This document shows, in pieces, positions 9,594-20,633 of a DNA stretch of 64,000 nucleotides (its first letter is position 1; every line of letters starts with the position of its first letter). The position numbers and the translations under genes are program-made. The notes under the pieces were generated by a model, which did no database searches, was not told where the DNA came from, and was given only the letters and a program-made list of their open reading frames with translations. This DNA is from Selaginella moellendorffii (taxonomy: Eukaryota > Streptophyta > Lycopodiopsida > Selaginellales > Selaginellaceae): contig NW_003314282.1 of NCBI RefSeq assembly GCF_000143415.4, forward strand, positions 1,259,374 through 1,323,373, in the 5' to 3' direction.

Positions 9594-12300
9594 AAAGGAA
9601 AACATCTCTAAGAAATTTTATAATATACAATCACTATAAAATTATGGATTGATCCAGGGTTCACCCAGATAATCTGGAAATCCATTCTGGAAATCCAAGT
9701 AGAAGGACAAGGGACAGCAAAAGCTCTAGTTTATGACTTTGTAAGCAATATACTCTCTAAGCTCAGGTACACCAGGAAATTTTGATTCCATTGCTCAATA
9801 AACACAAAACACAGTTTCCACATAATCTACCTGCTATATTGCAACAGCCAAATCAACTTTGCAAGCATTCCTTCTGGCTTCTTGAGTCTTTTTCCTACAA
9901 TATCTAATTAGCATTTGTTATGCAGTGCAATTGCTTATTAATCTTTTGCTGCAACTTCACTTGGTAATCTTTTCTTTTGAATTCATTGCCCAAAAATCTG
10001 ATTGGTTCTTTGGTTCTATATTAAGTACTCAGTGACAGCTTTGTCAAGTGGGAACAAGAAAATGTGAAGGTACAGTCAAATTCTTCCTCTTCCATTGCTT
10101 AATAATAAAGCTTAGAGAAACTCAACCTACTTTAGATAAAGTAGGTAGAAACCCTATAGAACTTAAAGGCTGTTCATCCAAATTTCTTTTTGGTTTGCTT
10201 ATGCAAACCTGTAGAGGGACTGGGATGGTAGTAAATGTACTTAAAATATTCTTAGATAACCATCTAACGGTTGTTATTCATTTAGATTAATTTTGTATTT
10301 ATAATTTATAAACATGTTTATAATTTATAAACTTTCTTAAACACTTTCTAGTATATTCATTTTTATTCTACCATTTATGCAATAAGATTAATCTTGTGTG
10401 TTGTTCTTGCTGATGATTTATTTAGGCTAAGTGATATGCTGCGAGGTTTGGAGCTGACAGTGTTGTCAAGACATGATACAGCTGCAGACTTAGTTGTTAT
10501 GAATAGTGCATGTTGGTGGGCATGTGTTGCATGACTCAGGCTTGACTGTAACTGTAAGAAATATTTTCTACGCATTGCATGTAACAACGCTGTAACGGTT
10601 TGCTTATATTCTTACTTATTAATCCAAAATAAAATTTTATAATTATAAACATGTTTATAATTTATAAACAAGAAGGAGAAAATGTAACATACGAATGACT
10701 CCCGGAGACGTCCCCCGTCATCTGGCATATGCTCTTGAACCTACTGCTTCAATTTCCACCAGGATGTGCAGCATTATACAGCTATGCCTCATTCACAATC
10801 AAATTCTCTGCATCCCACAGCCACAAAACAAGTTCCTTCTAATTGAGCTTTTTCAAAAGAGGTAGTGCTCCATGTACCTCACCTAAAACTGGCAAAAGAA
10901 AACATCATCAAACAAAAACAAAAAAGTGCCTTGTCAAATGTGATGGCAGTGTTTTGCAGCCTTTGATTGTACACCCTCAGCCTATAGACAATACAGGTGG
11001 GTATCAGGAAGCCCTCAAACAGCTTTATCAACATTGGCAACGGTCATGTGAACCCCTAGAAAGTAAATTAGCCAAGAACTTAAATGTTTTTAAGAACTCA
11101 AGAGCTTACCTCTCTGATCACGGTTTTTCCTCTGCTGACTCCACAAACGGTTTGTCCTCTTACTTTGCAACCTGTTTGGAAAATTGTTTTTTTTTTCTTC
11201 TGAAAAGAGAAGTAGACTTGCCTTTGATCAAACTCTGAAATACACTTGAGAGGCTGCCCTCGGTGCATAGAAGTCTATTCAGTCCTTTGATCTGGTGTAA
11301 CTTCTTTTTGACAATGTTCTTGCCTTCCTTGCAAATCGTTTTCCTTGAATATTCTTGATAATTTCAAAGCACTGGAATTAAGCAAGCACTCGATCTTGGC
11401 ACTCCAAAAAGAATGCCTCACATCCAACTTAGAAGAAATCAACTTCAGGTAATGAGCCTCAATTTGCTTCTCAGGCCCAAAAAATACATGAAACCTAATG
11501 AAATGCAACACATATTACTATCCCAGCCGAAGACCTCTCTCCTAGTCTCTTGGAAACCTACAAAATACCCATTGAAATGTTGCTATATGATACTATAGCT
11601 TGAGTCCCAGTTGTAGAGGCATAAATGTTTGAGTCCCACATTTGATGGACTCACCACCATCAATCGAAACTGATTTGCAAAAGGTGATATAGAAAGAAAT
11701 GTTCTTTGTAAGTTCCAGGTCCCTGTCTTGAAAGCAATGGCGATTCATATGCTCGGGCCACTATTGAATCGGATTTAGAGTCCTGGGAGATGGTTTCTCA
11801 GCTCAAGTACTTGAGGACAATGCTGGCTCTACACAACTACGAGAAGGCCTTTGCATGGGTGTTTCTCATCGGTGCGTCAACTTGCCTCTCAAGTCATGAA
11901 ACCCATCATGGAACCGCTGCAGCTATTGTGGTGTTTCTTCCCCGTTCTTGGCAACTTTTGCAATCTCTAAAATCACTTAGAATCCTAGAGTGATATCTAA
12001 GGCTTGTTGCAACTAAATTTCATTTTGAAACCCAGAAACGAAAGAAGGGAGAAGTTCTGGCATCTCTATTGTAACTTTAATGAATCCATCAGTAAGGAGA
12101 ATTACCTGAGTGAGTGCCAAGAGCGAGAAATACCAAATCTTGGCTTGCAACACAAATCTCAAGCCTTGATATAAGCATACAAGATTGGGATTTTGCATAA
12201 ATAATAATAATAATAATATATACTTCATAAGTTTTTAAACTATAAGAATGTCTATAATTTAAACACATGATTAGATAGAGAATATCTTAATCTTAATTCT
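9594..12300. other. Intergenic DNA with unrecognised gene fragments (copy A)
   Basis: No complete gene is supported. Short coding-like pieces conserved with copy B include a plus-strand segment (about 11740-11850) reading SDLESWEMVSQLKYLRTMLA, and the invertible piece near 10430-10540 reading DMLRGLELTVLSRHD. These may be exons of decayed or captured genes. I do not recognise the families. The 9600-9790 stretch is unique AT-rich sequence. Confidence 0.4.
10225..10672. mobile_element. MITE-like AT-rich insertion flanking an inverted segment
   Basis: The palindromic motif TTTATAATTTATAAAC with ATAAACATGTTTATAA occurs at about 10300-10330 and again at 10640-10670. It also occurs in the stand-alone repeat at 18745-18985, together with the shared TGGTTGTTATTCATTTAGATT block. 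Between the two AT-rich parts lies about 170 bp (about 10395-10565) that in copy B (about 22072-22235) runs in the opposite orientation. A miniature inverted-repeat element is the best explanation for the flanks; terminal repeats and target duplication are not cleanly resolved. Confidence 0.55.
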
Positions 12301-12699
12301 CTAACGCCCTGGCACAATCCTTGACGATTCCAGGGGCCAGATGGCGTAGAATCCAATGCACAATCCCACAGTGATTGCAATGAAGATCCCTACGTTGAAC
12401 GACATAGCCATCATCATTAGCACGTAGCTCGTGGTCACATAGGCGCCATGCATCCCCACCGCAATCAGTATCGCCCCGTCATGGTGCTTGGGGTAGTCTG
12501 TCTGCGGATTCTTGCACATGACTGGTCGTGGCGTGGAATAGGCAGTGAGGATCATCCAGTGCTTGTGGGCAATCCATTCGTGGAGAGCTCCAAGCCCCGC
12601 AGTCAACATGAGCATGAACGCGTAGTGGACTGGACTATCGGGCACCCAGCTTGGGAAGAGAAGTGTGAACTTGATCCGCCAGAAGAAACTCATATCCAT
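12301..12699 (-). CDS. COPT/CTR-family copper transporter (copy A)
   Basis: Intron-less 132-residue protein starting at the ATG in MDMSFFWR; an upstream in-frame ATG at 12738 exists but copy B lacks it. The family imports Cu(I) across the plasma or vacuolar membrane as a trimer with three transmembrane helices per subunit. Visible features are the N-terminal MDMSFFWRIKFTLLFPSW, typical of the family start, TM1 (residues about 27-45), TM2 with the Cu-path Mets motif (MMMAMSF, M-x3-M) and TM3 with a G-x3-G packing motif (GLCIG). The protein length fits plant COPT proteins. A TATAAAA box lies about 50 bp upstream (near 12745). It is duplicated at 23952-24368. The N-terminal Met/His-rich region is very short. 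Confidence 0.8.
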   Translation of the reverse strand: MDMSFFWRIKFTLLFPSWVPDSPVHYAFMLMLTAGLGALHEWIAHKHWMILTAYSTPRPVMCKNPQTDYPKHHDGAILIAVGMHGAYVTTSYVLMMMAMSFNVGIFIAITVGLCIGFYAIWPLESSRIVPGR

Positions 12700-13099
12700 G
12701 CTTTTCCTTTCTGATGTAAACCCTAAACCAAAATTCATAACCTTTTTTATAAGGATGGGAAATCTGACATGCTCGTCGCAATTCCAACCTTACGAAGTTT
12801 CACAAGGCTGTGATTTTTCGAAACTATTTATGTTTCGAATGGTGACTCCAGGACGATCTAACAGATGAAATAGTGGCATTGGCTTGACACATGAAGAGTT
12901 CATAGCGCTACTCATGAATTCATTGATAAGCATTCGTACTTCTCTTTATCGCAATTTTATTTCTCATTCAGATAGGCTACAATCTAGCGGGAATGGACTC
13001 TTAGAAGTCTCAACTTTGCGTTTTTAGATCCCCTTTACCCGACGTGCTGAACGGGAGGAAAAGGAAACTTTAAGTACTCAACGTTTCAGCCGCGCCAAA

Positions 13100-13700
13100 T
13101 GATGGTAGAATTTTAAAGATTTTTGGTTATCTTCGGATTCATCACAACAAGTTTGGTCAGATCTCTCTCAGGATAAAGCGTCACTCAGTACATCTAGAAG
13201 CTTAGACGGTTTATCTCTGACATCAACGATGCTGCAGTGATTCTCTGCAAGGATTCACTTTCTCTCCGGAGCAAAGAAGAATACTTGTGCAGTTTTCAAT
13301 AGGTGCGAAGAAGCTCGTAAGCTGCTTGCTCTTAGCCAGATAAGACAGTGTAAGACTTCGTTTCAGTCTGGTGTCATTTTGCATGGTATGTTTCTTATGG
13401 AGTTGTTTTACAGGTACAGGAGCAAGAGGGCTTGATGAGAGCTTCTTTTCTCCACAGCCGCATAAGCATTTTGCTGTGGAGGCTCTTCATAAGTTTTGAA
13501 ATCCGTGTGGATCTGTAGCCACCGGTGCATGAGTACGATCTGCTTGAAAGCTCACAACTGACAAATTTGCATCAGTCTCCTTCAGCTGTGAAAGGCTTCT
13601 CACAAGAAGTGAAGAATCAATGAAATGGATTAGAAGGTGCATTTTTCTTTTTGTCATAACAGTACGGATCACTCTTGAGCTCATGAGTTGAATAATTGAC
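13100..13700 (+). pseudogene. Unrecognised coding-like block shared by both duplicated units
   Basis: Around 13300-13440 the plus strand reads CEEARKLLALSQIRQCKTSF and continues about 30 residues to a stop; copy B (about 24945-25085) reads nearly the same. The conserved reading suggests an exon, but no start, partner exons or family can be named. It may be a leftover of a gene that was duplicated in part. Confidence 0.3.
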
Positions 13701-14351
13701 TTCATGAGTTAAGCTCAATTTTTAATTGTAATTTAGTACAAATATTACAAACTTTAAAATATTAAGGTTATGGAAAATTTAATAATTTCACAACTCTCTA
13801 CACATTATTGTTCTAAAGGACACTTCTTGTTCTAACAATTTAAATATTTACTACATGCTATAATAGAGATGTTTATTAAAAATATAAATTAAAATGTTTG
13901 CAAGAAAAGTATCCTTGTCACTTCCTTAAATTTGTACTTTGTGCTTTCTGGCTAGTAAATGTCAAGTTTTTTATAATTTCAAAATTATTAAATTTAAAAT
14001 AATATTTTATTTAAGGCTATATAACCATTTGAAAGGAAAAAAAATACAACTATTGACATAAGCTTATTGCATATAAAAGAGAGACTTAGTTCTTCTCTAA
14101 AATACATTCTTGGGGGGTTTGTCATAATATAATGTCTAGAATTTATAAATCTTCACTCGTACTCTTATTCAAAAAGAGGGAAATACACATAAATGTTTAT
14201 GTGTTCTAATGTTAGTAATTTTAACTTTTGTAATCTTTCTTTTTGAAGTAGTAATTCAAGGGCTAAAAGCTATAATAATCATTCCATTGCACAACATAAC
14301 TAAACTATACAAAAAAAAGAAAAAGAGAATAATGAATATAGTGATTATAAG

Positions 14352-14654
14352 TTGGAGATAAATGTAATGATAAAGGGTGTAATAAATTGGGTGAAAAAGA
14401 ATTCTCTTCTATTTGTTTCAGAAAACTATAATTCCATGACTTTTAAGAAATATCTTATATTTTTTCTAACTTCTGATGGAAATAATAACAATGATCAGTA
14501 TAATAGTATATATGCTTTTGCGACACACTATAACATCACGTATCTAAAAGACTACTATGAAATATTTTTTGAGATGGTAAAGACAGAAATGGAAATATAT
14601 AAATGCTATGAGAAATATTGCAAAAAGAGCATTTACAAGTATATAAAATGAAAA
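14352..14654 (+). CDS. 99-codon ORF conserved between duplicated units (copy A)
   Basis: An AT-rich open frame beginning LEINVMIKGVINWVKKNS (TTG first codon; an ATG occurs six codons in) and ending with TGA after KSIYKYIK. Copy B at 25959-26261 has the same length with no indel despite many substitutions, and both keep FATHYNITYLK. Such length conservation hints at past coding constraint. The sequence upstream stays open for about a dozen codons, so this may be one exon of a larger gene. No known domain is recognisable. Confidence 0.35.
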
Positions 14655-14944
14655 GTAAAATGAAAAATATTTTTTAATAATTTTATAAAGTATAATAAGT
14701 TTATATTATTAATAGAGAATAAACATCGATAATCTTAAAAAATCTAATTAATTCCAAAAGTCTTCTACAATTTAACAATAGCAAAGTTTTTTTCATGTAT
14801 ATAAATATCCACTTTAGGATCTTGGTGCATATAGTATATATGCTTGTAAGGAGTATATGCCTTCCTATGTTTCTCGTGTTTCATAAAGTCTGTACTGTAC
14901 TTTATGGAGATAATCTCACACTCAAGCATTTGAATTAAACTTAT

Positions 14945-15405
14945 TTTACCCTACTTTTGCTTGGAGACAGTACCAATAAATTTAATTGGGATTAAATCAT
15001 AATAGTTGTATGTTTTTAATTTTTTCTTGATTTTCTTGTACATCCACATGTGCACACTTTCCAAACCTGCTCTTAGGCATTTCAGACAATGCTCAAGAAA
15101 ATTTACCAAACCCATGTAACCATTTGTCTTGTTTAAATAAAAAGTAACACATAGAACACTGGAGATAATATAAGCACTCTTGCTATATCTGAAACAATAT
15201 CTTGAAGAAAATATTAACATCACTTTTGGAACATTAAAGTCAATCTAATTCTTTTAGAGACATCATAAGAAGAGGACTCATGTTTAATTGCACTCAAGGT
15301 CGCAAATGAAAAAGCCTCACAACACCCCCTCAAAATGAAAAAGATAATTGTTGTCCTCAAGCTGGATTTGCTTCTTGAGGCGCAAGCGCTTGGTGGACTC
15401 ACAGT
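14945..15405 (-). pseudogene. Minus-strand conserved fragments of unknown family (copy A)
   Basis: Two minus-strand readings, 15223-14951 (with MGLVNFLEHCLKCLRAGLES and YYDLIPIKFIGT) and 15402-15220 (with CCEAFSFATLSAIKHE), have counterparts in copy B at 26846-26661 and 27167-26940. They are probably two pieces of one gene split by frameshift or intron. The family is not recognised. Confidence 0.3.
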
Positions 15406-15452
15406 TGGATTGCATCTGCTTCTCCTTTCACAGCTTCATCAGATTCTCTTCC

Positions 15453-17165
15453 TCATCGTCTTCGTTGCCAGCTTGGTCTTGGATCAGGAAGTCTGGTAAG
15501 GAAACAGAGTCTCTGTGAAGTTATGGCTTTGCATTTCGAGGTACTTACGTTGCTCCAAAGCTCCAGGAACTTTGGAAGGTTTGAGGAGAACTTACCTTCG
15601 ACTTCTAGGTGAACTTCTGGCATGGTGACTCCTGATAGATCATCGACCTGAGGTACAAAGACAAAACTTCGAATCTCATCTTTGAAATCACAGGCGATTC
15701 CTCCGGACAAGTCACTCAAGAACTTGAACATGGCGAGAAAGCTCTCTGCAAGAAGAAACCTCTGTTGAGATCTTCTCATTCGCTCGAGGAAATAGAAAAA
15801 AGAATGGAACCTGTAGTATCATTCATCCAGGAGAAATCTCTATGAGCACATTTTCTCTCGTGTCCCTCTTTGTGCTCTTATACAACTAGCTTTTCTCCAA
15901 GATTCACGGCCAAGATCAATTGGACCAAAGATTTATTTTTTTCCTGTCTAGTTGCAGTGAATTTGATTTGGTCGGGCCCCATTTGTCAATAGATATCAAA
16001 AATAATTCGGCCCCACCGATAAGGCAAAACTTTGAGCGCGGTTTTTTCAAACGAAAAGCATATTCCCCATACACTCGGACATAGATCACTCGGATTCCAT
16101 GTCTCGAGTTTCCTGGCACGAAGATTATACTAAACAAAAACTTGAAAGCAGCAACGCTCTTGGTTCCTCTTCAACAAAACCCCGTGATGCGGGATCCAAC
16201 CTCATCACCACCAGTTCGTCGATCTTTCAAACTCATAGATCGCCTCCAGAAAACGAGAGTAGAACGTCAGTGCATGAACACTCGAAACTGAGACGTCTTT
16301 CTCGAGTTTCCTGGCGCAGGCATCTGTCGAATATGATCCTAAGCACTAGCTCGCGTAGAACACGCACCTCCTCTTAGCGATATGAAGCTCCGACGACGTT
16401 CTTGGACCGCCCCGAGGCACTGGTTTCGGTCAGCTTGTCGTCCATAAACTTGATATCAATACTAGCGGCGATCCATTCTTGAAGTTCACGGATAAACGTT
16501 ACGTGTTTGCCCATTACCATCTCATCCTGCTGCCAGAAAGAGAACTCGTGAGATTCCAAAACTAGACAAATAATTCTCCAACCTTGAAGCTCGGCCCCGG
16601 TGGAGGAATCCCTGCTGTTGGAAGAAGTCCCAAACGTGAGATCAGTAAACAAAGAAATGAAGCAGAACTAAAGGAAACCTCTCACCTTTGAGCTCAGCCA
16701 AAGCTCTGTGAAGTGTATATTAGAGAACGTAGTACTCCGCATCTAGAAAAACTGGTGGAGGAACGAAGAATTCTAGCAGCCGGGGCAAAACCCAGAAAAA
16801 GCGCGAGCTCCTTCTCGGGAACGACGATCGCCTGCCAGTAAATCGGATCACTTTCCCATGTCCAAAAAAGTTTAAACAACACACAAAGAGAAGTTCCACG
16901 AAAAAATCACACACAAACTTCCATGGTGAAAAGAATCACACACAGACAGGAAAAACCAAGTTCCAGCTCAGAACTAGACACGAAAAGAATCACACACAAC
17001 CAAGAAAATCCAAGTGCTAAACGAACTAGACAAGTTCCATGGCACTGCTAAAAACTCTTACTCGTTCTTCTTCTGCTAAGAACTAGACACGAACACAAAC
17101 AGGAAAAGCCGACGTTCCATGGAACTCGAGACGAGAAAAATCTTACCGGAGGCCGAGGTCTCTCT
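15453..17165 (-). CDS. Unrecognised multi-exon gene(s) on the minus strand
   Basis: Several exon-like blocks with good splice signals are visible. One at 16377-16540 begins after CTTTCTGGCAG and reads DEMVMGKHVTFIRELQEWIA, then continues to a TAA; it is preceded by a small exon reading AGIPPPGPSFK (about 16585-16620) and by LAELK (about 16690-16705). A separate block at 15560-15779 reads LAMFKFLSDLSGGIACDFKD and ends at a GTAAGT donor after FLELWSN. A GTAAGA donor lies near 17145. I do not recognise the protein. The blocks may belong to one gene or to two adjacent genes; the exact exon set is uncertain. Confidence 0.45.
15780..16370. other. Spacer between minus-strand exon blocks
   Basis: No coding signal is supported. 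CGAGTTTCCTGGC occurs twice (about 16103 and 16303), a short direct repeat. The stretch may be intron or intergenic sequence depending on how the exons on either side are joined. Confidence 0.35.
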
Positions 17166-17370
17166 AGGCGCCCGTTGTTTCCAGCCCTCTTGCATCGCTC
17201 GATTAACCTACATTGCCTCTATAGTTGCAAATTCGCCAAGGCCTTTGATTTGAAATGCCGTGGCAGCCGCGTTTTCTTGATGCTTCGAGTGGCAAATTCG
17301 CGGCCAAAGCCCAGGCCTTTCCTCGATCGGAGCCGCGTTTTCTTGAGCCCTAGCTCCGGAGGAGAGGAGA

Positions 17371-18285
17371 ATGAAGTCGATTCTCGTTCTCTTCCTTCTC
17401 GTGTCTTGTGTCTCCATTCTGCGGCTATGGCTCGAGAGATCTCCTCGCTCGCCTCCTCGGCAGCGCGGATCGATCTTCGAGCAGAATCTCTCGGCGGCAA
17501 GCGCGGGATCGGCATCGGCATCGGCATCGCCAACCCCATCGGCATCGCCATCGGCATCGCCATCGGCATCGCCATCGGCAAGCGGGTTTTGGATCGGCAC
17601 CGGCTCTAGTGTCGCGTCTTTCCTCGCGAGCGTCCCGGTTGTCATGATCGCTTACGACTACCCTCCTCCACCGCCAGCTCCAGCGGGCCAAGCTCCAGGA
17701 TTCATCGCGATACTGTGCTCGGCGTCATTGGGCTTTCTCAACTTCCTGGCGACCACTGAAAAGTGGATCTTCACCACGGCGGAGTGGTCGGCTTTCTGTC
17801 GCTGGAGCGCGACCTTCACAGCTCTCGCCTACGGCATCTCTGCCGCTCAGCTCGTCATCACCAGGAAGTCGCTACCGAAATTCGTGAGGGGGATTGCCAC
17901 ACCCATTCTTTACATCATCGCGTGTGTTGTTCCATCGATCTTTGGACGAGCTTTCCGTCATGACTCCCACGGCTGGGCTTACGATGCTTTGGCCGTCACG
18001 TATGGCATCTTCTGGGGTCTCCCGTTTCTCATCAGGTTGTTTGCTTCCTGGGCACGCTTGTATGTCGGCGTGTGGGCGGAAGGGGCAGAGTTGGGCTTCA
18101 CCACGGAGCCAAGGTTCATGGTTTCATCGATGCTCAGCACCATAGCTGCTCTTCTTTGGGTGTTCTACAGTGACACTGTCGAGCACCATGATGGACATTT
18201 TGTGATTTCCATTGTGGCGTCAATTGGTGGAGCATGTGTTTTTCTTGGGCAGCTCGTCGTTCTACTGAGAGGGAAAGAACGTTGA
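17371..18285 (+). CDS. Multi-pass membrane protein with repetitive Ser/Ala/Pro linker, unknown function
   Basis: Intron-less 304-residue protein. An N-terminal hydrophobic stretch (residues 1-17) resembles a signal peptide or anchor. Residues about 44-71 are a low-complexity run of Ser-Ala and Ser-Pro encoded by the hexamer repeat at 17508-17582. About seven hydrophobic segments follow (near 78-95, 108-125, 140-160, 171-190, 205-228, 248-268 and 277-297), separated by short polar loops including EKWIFTTAEWSAFCRW. The start is the first ATG after a GC-rich leader. No catalytic motif or known family is visible. The seven-helix look is only suggestive, since helix ends were judged by eye. Confidence 0.7.
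   Translation: MKSILVLFLLVSCVSILRLWLERSPRSPPRQRGSIFEQNLSAASAGSASASASPTPSASPSASPSASPSASGFWIGTGSSVASFLASVPVVMIAYDYPPPPPAPAGQAPGFIAILCSASLGFLNFLATTEKWIFTTAEWSAFCRWSATFTALAYGISAAQLVITRKSLPKFVRGIATPILYIIACVVPSIFGRAFRHDSHGWAYDALAVTYGIFWGLPFLIRLFASWARLYVGVWAEGAELGFTTEPRFMVSSMLSTIAALLWVFYSDTVEHHDGHFVISIVASIGGACVFLGQLVVLLRGKER
17508..17582. repeat. CGGCAT/CGCCAT hexanucleotide repeat inside a coding region
   Basis: Tandem hexamers alternate between ATCGGC and ATCGCC variants and encode Ser-Ala/Ser-Pro in the sense frame. Because the unit is a multiple of three, length changes keep the frame. Several frames on both strands stay open across it, which explains overlapping long ORFs here. Confidence 0.9.
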
Positions 18286-18289
18286 GAGG

Positions 18290-20630
18290 TCCGCCTTGTG
18301 AGTGTGTAAGGAGCCCTGGCTCTTGCATTAATCTTCTGCTGCACACTAATAAATGTCTCGTTTAAATAGTCTTTTGTTGCAAAGAGCATGTTTAGGGACT
18401 CACCAAGGGGAAAGAATTAAAGCCCCGGGCTCTCGTGATCCCGGCAGGGTTTTCCAGGAGCTTCTCGGTTTTTCTTCGTTGCGTTAAGTTTCCCAGTCAA
18501 AGACGAGCAATGAGGGAATGAGAATGGTGCGCAGGCTGGATGAGAAACGCTACAGGAACTGGTGGGATGCTTGGGTGGAACTCTAGCGCAGTGGGGAGCC
18601 TTTCAACTCCGAGTACTGATGCTTTGGGCAATCCGTGGTCCCTGAAGGTATAAATAGAAAGAAAGCTAGCTAAAGGCTAAGTGCTTGGCCATAACAAGAT
18701 AGTGTGGTAAAGTTAATTGTTATAACATAATAATTTCTTTTTTTTATAGTGGATATGCCTAAAATATGCTTGAATATTATTTAAGATATTTTATTATCTA
18801 ATGGTTGTTATTCATTTAGATTAATCTTGTACTTATAAATTATAAATATGTTTATAATTTATAAACTTTTCTAAACATTTTTAGTATATTCTAGTTTATT
18901 CTACCATTTAATGGTTGATATTCAATAAAATTAATCTTGTGTTTATAAATTATAAACATGTTTCTAACTATAAACTTCCATTGATTAATTAGATTAATAA
19001 ATATGAATAAGACTACTATTAATCAGACTAAGCGTTGCTAGTAAATTATTTCTATAAAAGATCTCATTTCAACTTTGAAAAACATTAAATTACCATTGGA
19101 TGTTTAGGCTTTCTTAAGATATATGTTTAAAATATTTTTAAACACACATAAATTGGTTTCATATCTATATAACATTGGTTGAGCACATTTATCATAAATA
19201 TTTTATATTTTTTAAGTAGATTAAGTATGGCAAACAATTTATGATAGTAGTTTTGGGGGGGAGGTACACCTCCCAAGAGAGGAGGTGTATCTGGGATGGG
19301 TGGCTTGGCAAGAAATTATATAAGCCTACAAATATAAAAAAAAAAATATGTGTGCTTAAATTGTTATGACTTACAAAATAATATTTTGAGCATAATATTT
19401 TTTAATGTCTACTACATATGTATAGAAAAATCCATATCAATGTTATATATACAATTTTTGTGTTGCATAAATTTGAACTTTACATCAGATCTTTTTACAC
19501 ATTTGCAAGGTTTAGATTGAGTGTGAATTGTATTTTGAACATCTATTAGATATTATAAGCTAAGCTCTCCATCACTGCATATTTAAAGCACTTTCTTTGA
19601 TGAAGGTAACAAAAAGTGCTGTCCATATTAAGTCCAAGTGCAATAAATTATTGTAATGCCAAAAATATATTAGTGCGCACTGCAATCAAAATATACCTCA
19701 AAACTACGAGAAATGAGGTATAGCCATGCAAAATGAGAGGCAAATAAAAAATATGTAAAGGAGGAGAGAGATGATCACAATAAAAAGATCACAAATTTAC
19801 ACTCACTAATACAAAAAAAAAAGACCCTCACTAAATTTGCAATGACATCATATTATATGAGATGACATGGTATTAGTCTTGCATAGTAGTTTGAGGTGTC
19901 ATACCTCATGTATATATGGGATATCATATCACAAAAATATTATACACACAATCACATTTATTGTTTATATAGCAAATAAAAAGTGTTTGTGTGCATAATA
20001 TTTTTGCATGTAAAGAAATAAATCCACACTTATGTAATTATAATGCTCCCATGTGCAATCACATTTTTGCTTCTATAATTAAGGACACAATATTTTATTG
20101 TGTGTTGTTGTGAATTTAAATAATTGAAGAATATTTGAAATTAAAATATGTCAAAATTAAAAACATAGAACATGATTCATATTTTGTAATACTTCAATAT
20201 AAAGGCTTATATTTTATTAACAAAATTAAACCATTTGGGGTGAAAAATTGGCTCAATTACATGCTTCTCCATTCTCTCAAAGATCTACTTCCGCTAAATT
20301 GCTGGCATTGGGATCAGCATTGCACTAGTGCTGCTCAGCTTAATTCATGTGATGATTGAGTTGGGATAAACACCCTAAACACCCAAAATAGCAGATTTGA
20401 AATGGTGAAGAAATGCATGAAAACTTCACATTTTCAACTTTGCAATGTAGCTCAGATGGTTAGATGGTAAAGTGCTTTCTTGGCACTGAGATTGATGCTG
20501 GCATCTTTAAATATTTAAATGCATTTTGACCGGTGTTGACTATGGTTGACCATCAAGGTGATAGAAGCGCAGGGCATCAATTCAAACAGGCTGAGTTTCA
20601 TTGGCACACAACTCCAAACACTCATCTCAT
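18290..20630. other. AT-rich intergenic region
   Basis: After the 3' end of the membrane-protein gene (an AATAAA-like TAATAAATG lies near 18345), the sequence is AT-rich with no supported gene. It contains a MITE-like element (18745-18985), a short inverted repeat near 19262-19292 (AGGTACACCTCC with GGAGGTGTATCT) and a tRNA-like stretch near 20446-20515. Confidence 0.5.
18745..18985. mobile_element. MITE-like AT-rich repeat
   Basis: Shares TGGTTGTTATTCATTTAGATT, CTTATAAATTATAAATATG and TTCTACCATTTAATGG with the insertion at 10225-10390. It contains internal palindromic ATAAACATGTTTATAA-type motifs. Two partly repeated halves are visible. Exact ends and target-site duplication are not resolved. 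Confidence 0.5.
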
Positions 20631-20633
20631 GGT

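Larger units (their letters stand above)
9793..15370. repeat. Segmental duplication, copy A
   Basis: From GCTCAATAAACACAAAACAC at about 9793, this segment follows the segment starting at about 21650 in the same order: the AGTCTTTTTCCTACAATAT block, CGGAGAC...CCATCATCTGG-type block, a YLRTMLALHNYEKAF-coding block, the COPT gene, an RCEEARKLLALSQI-coding block, and an AT-rich tail with a 99-codon ORF. Homology fades at about 15370. Copy A differs by a local inversion and an AT-rich insertion around 10200-10670. Both copies are in direct orientation about 12 kb apart. Confidence 0.88.

Noticed and set aside
17208-17691. Long antisense and alternative-frame ORFs over the membrane-protein gene
   Set aside because: They stay open because the hexanucleotide repeat and GC-rich codons lack stops in several frames; they have no hydrophobic or domain logic, unlike the sense frame.
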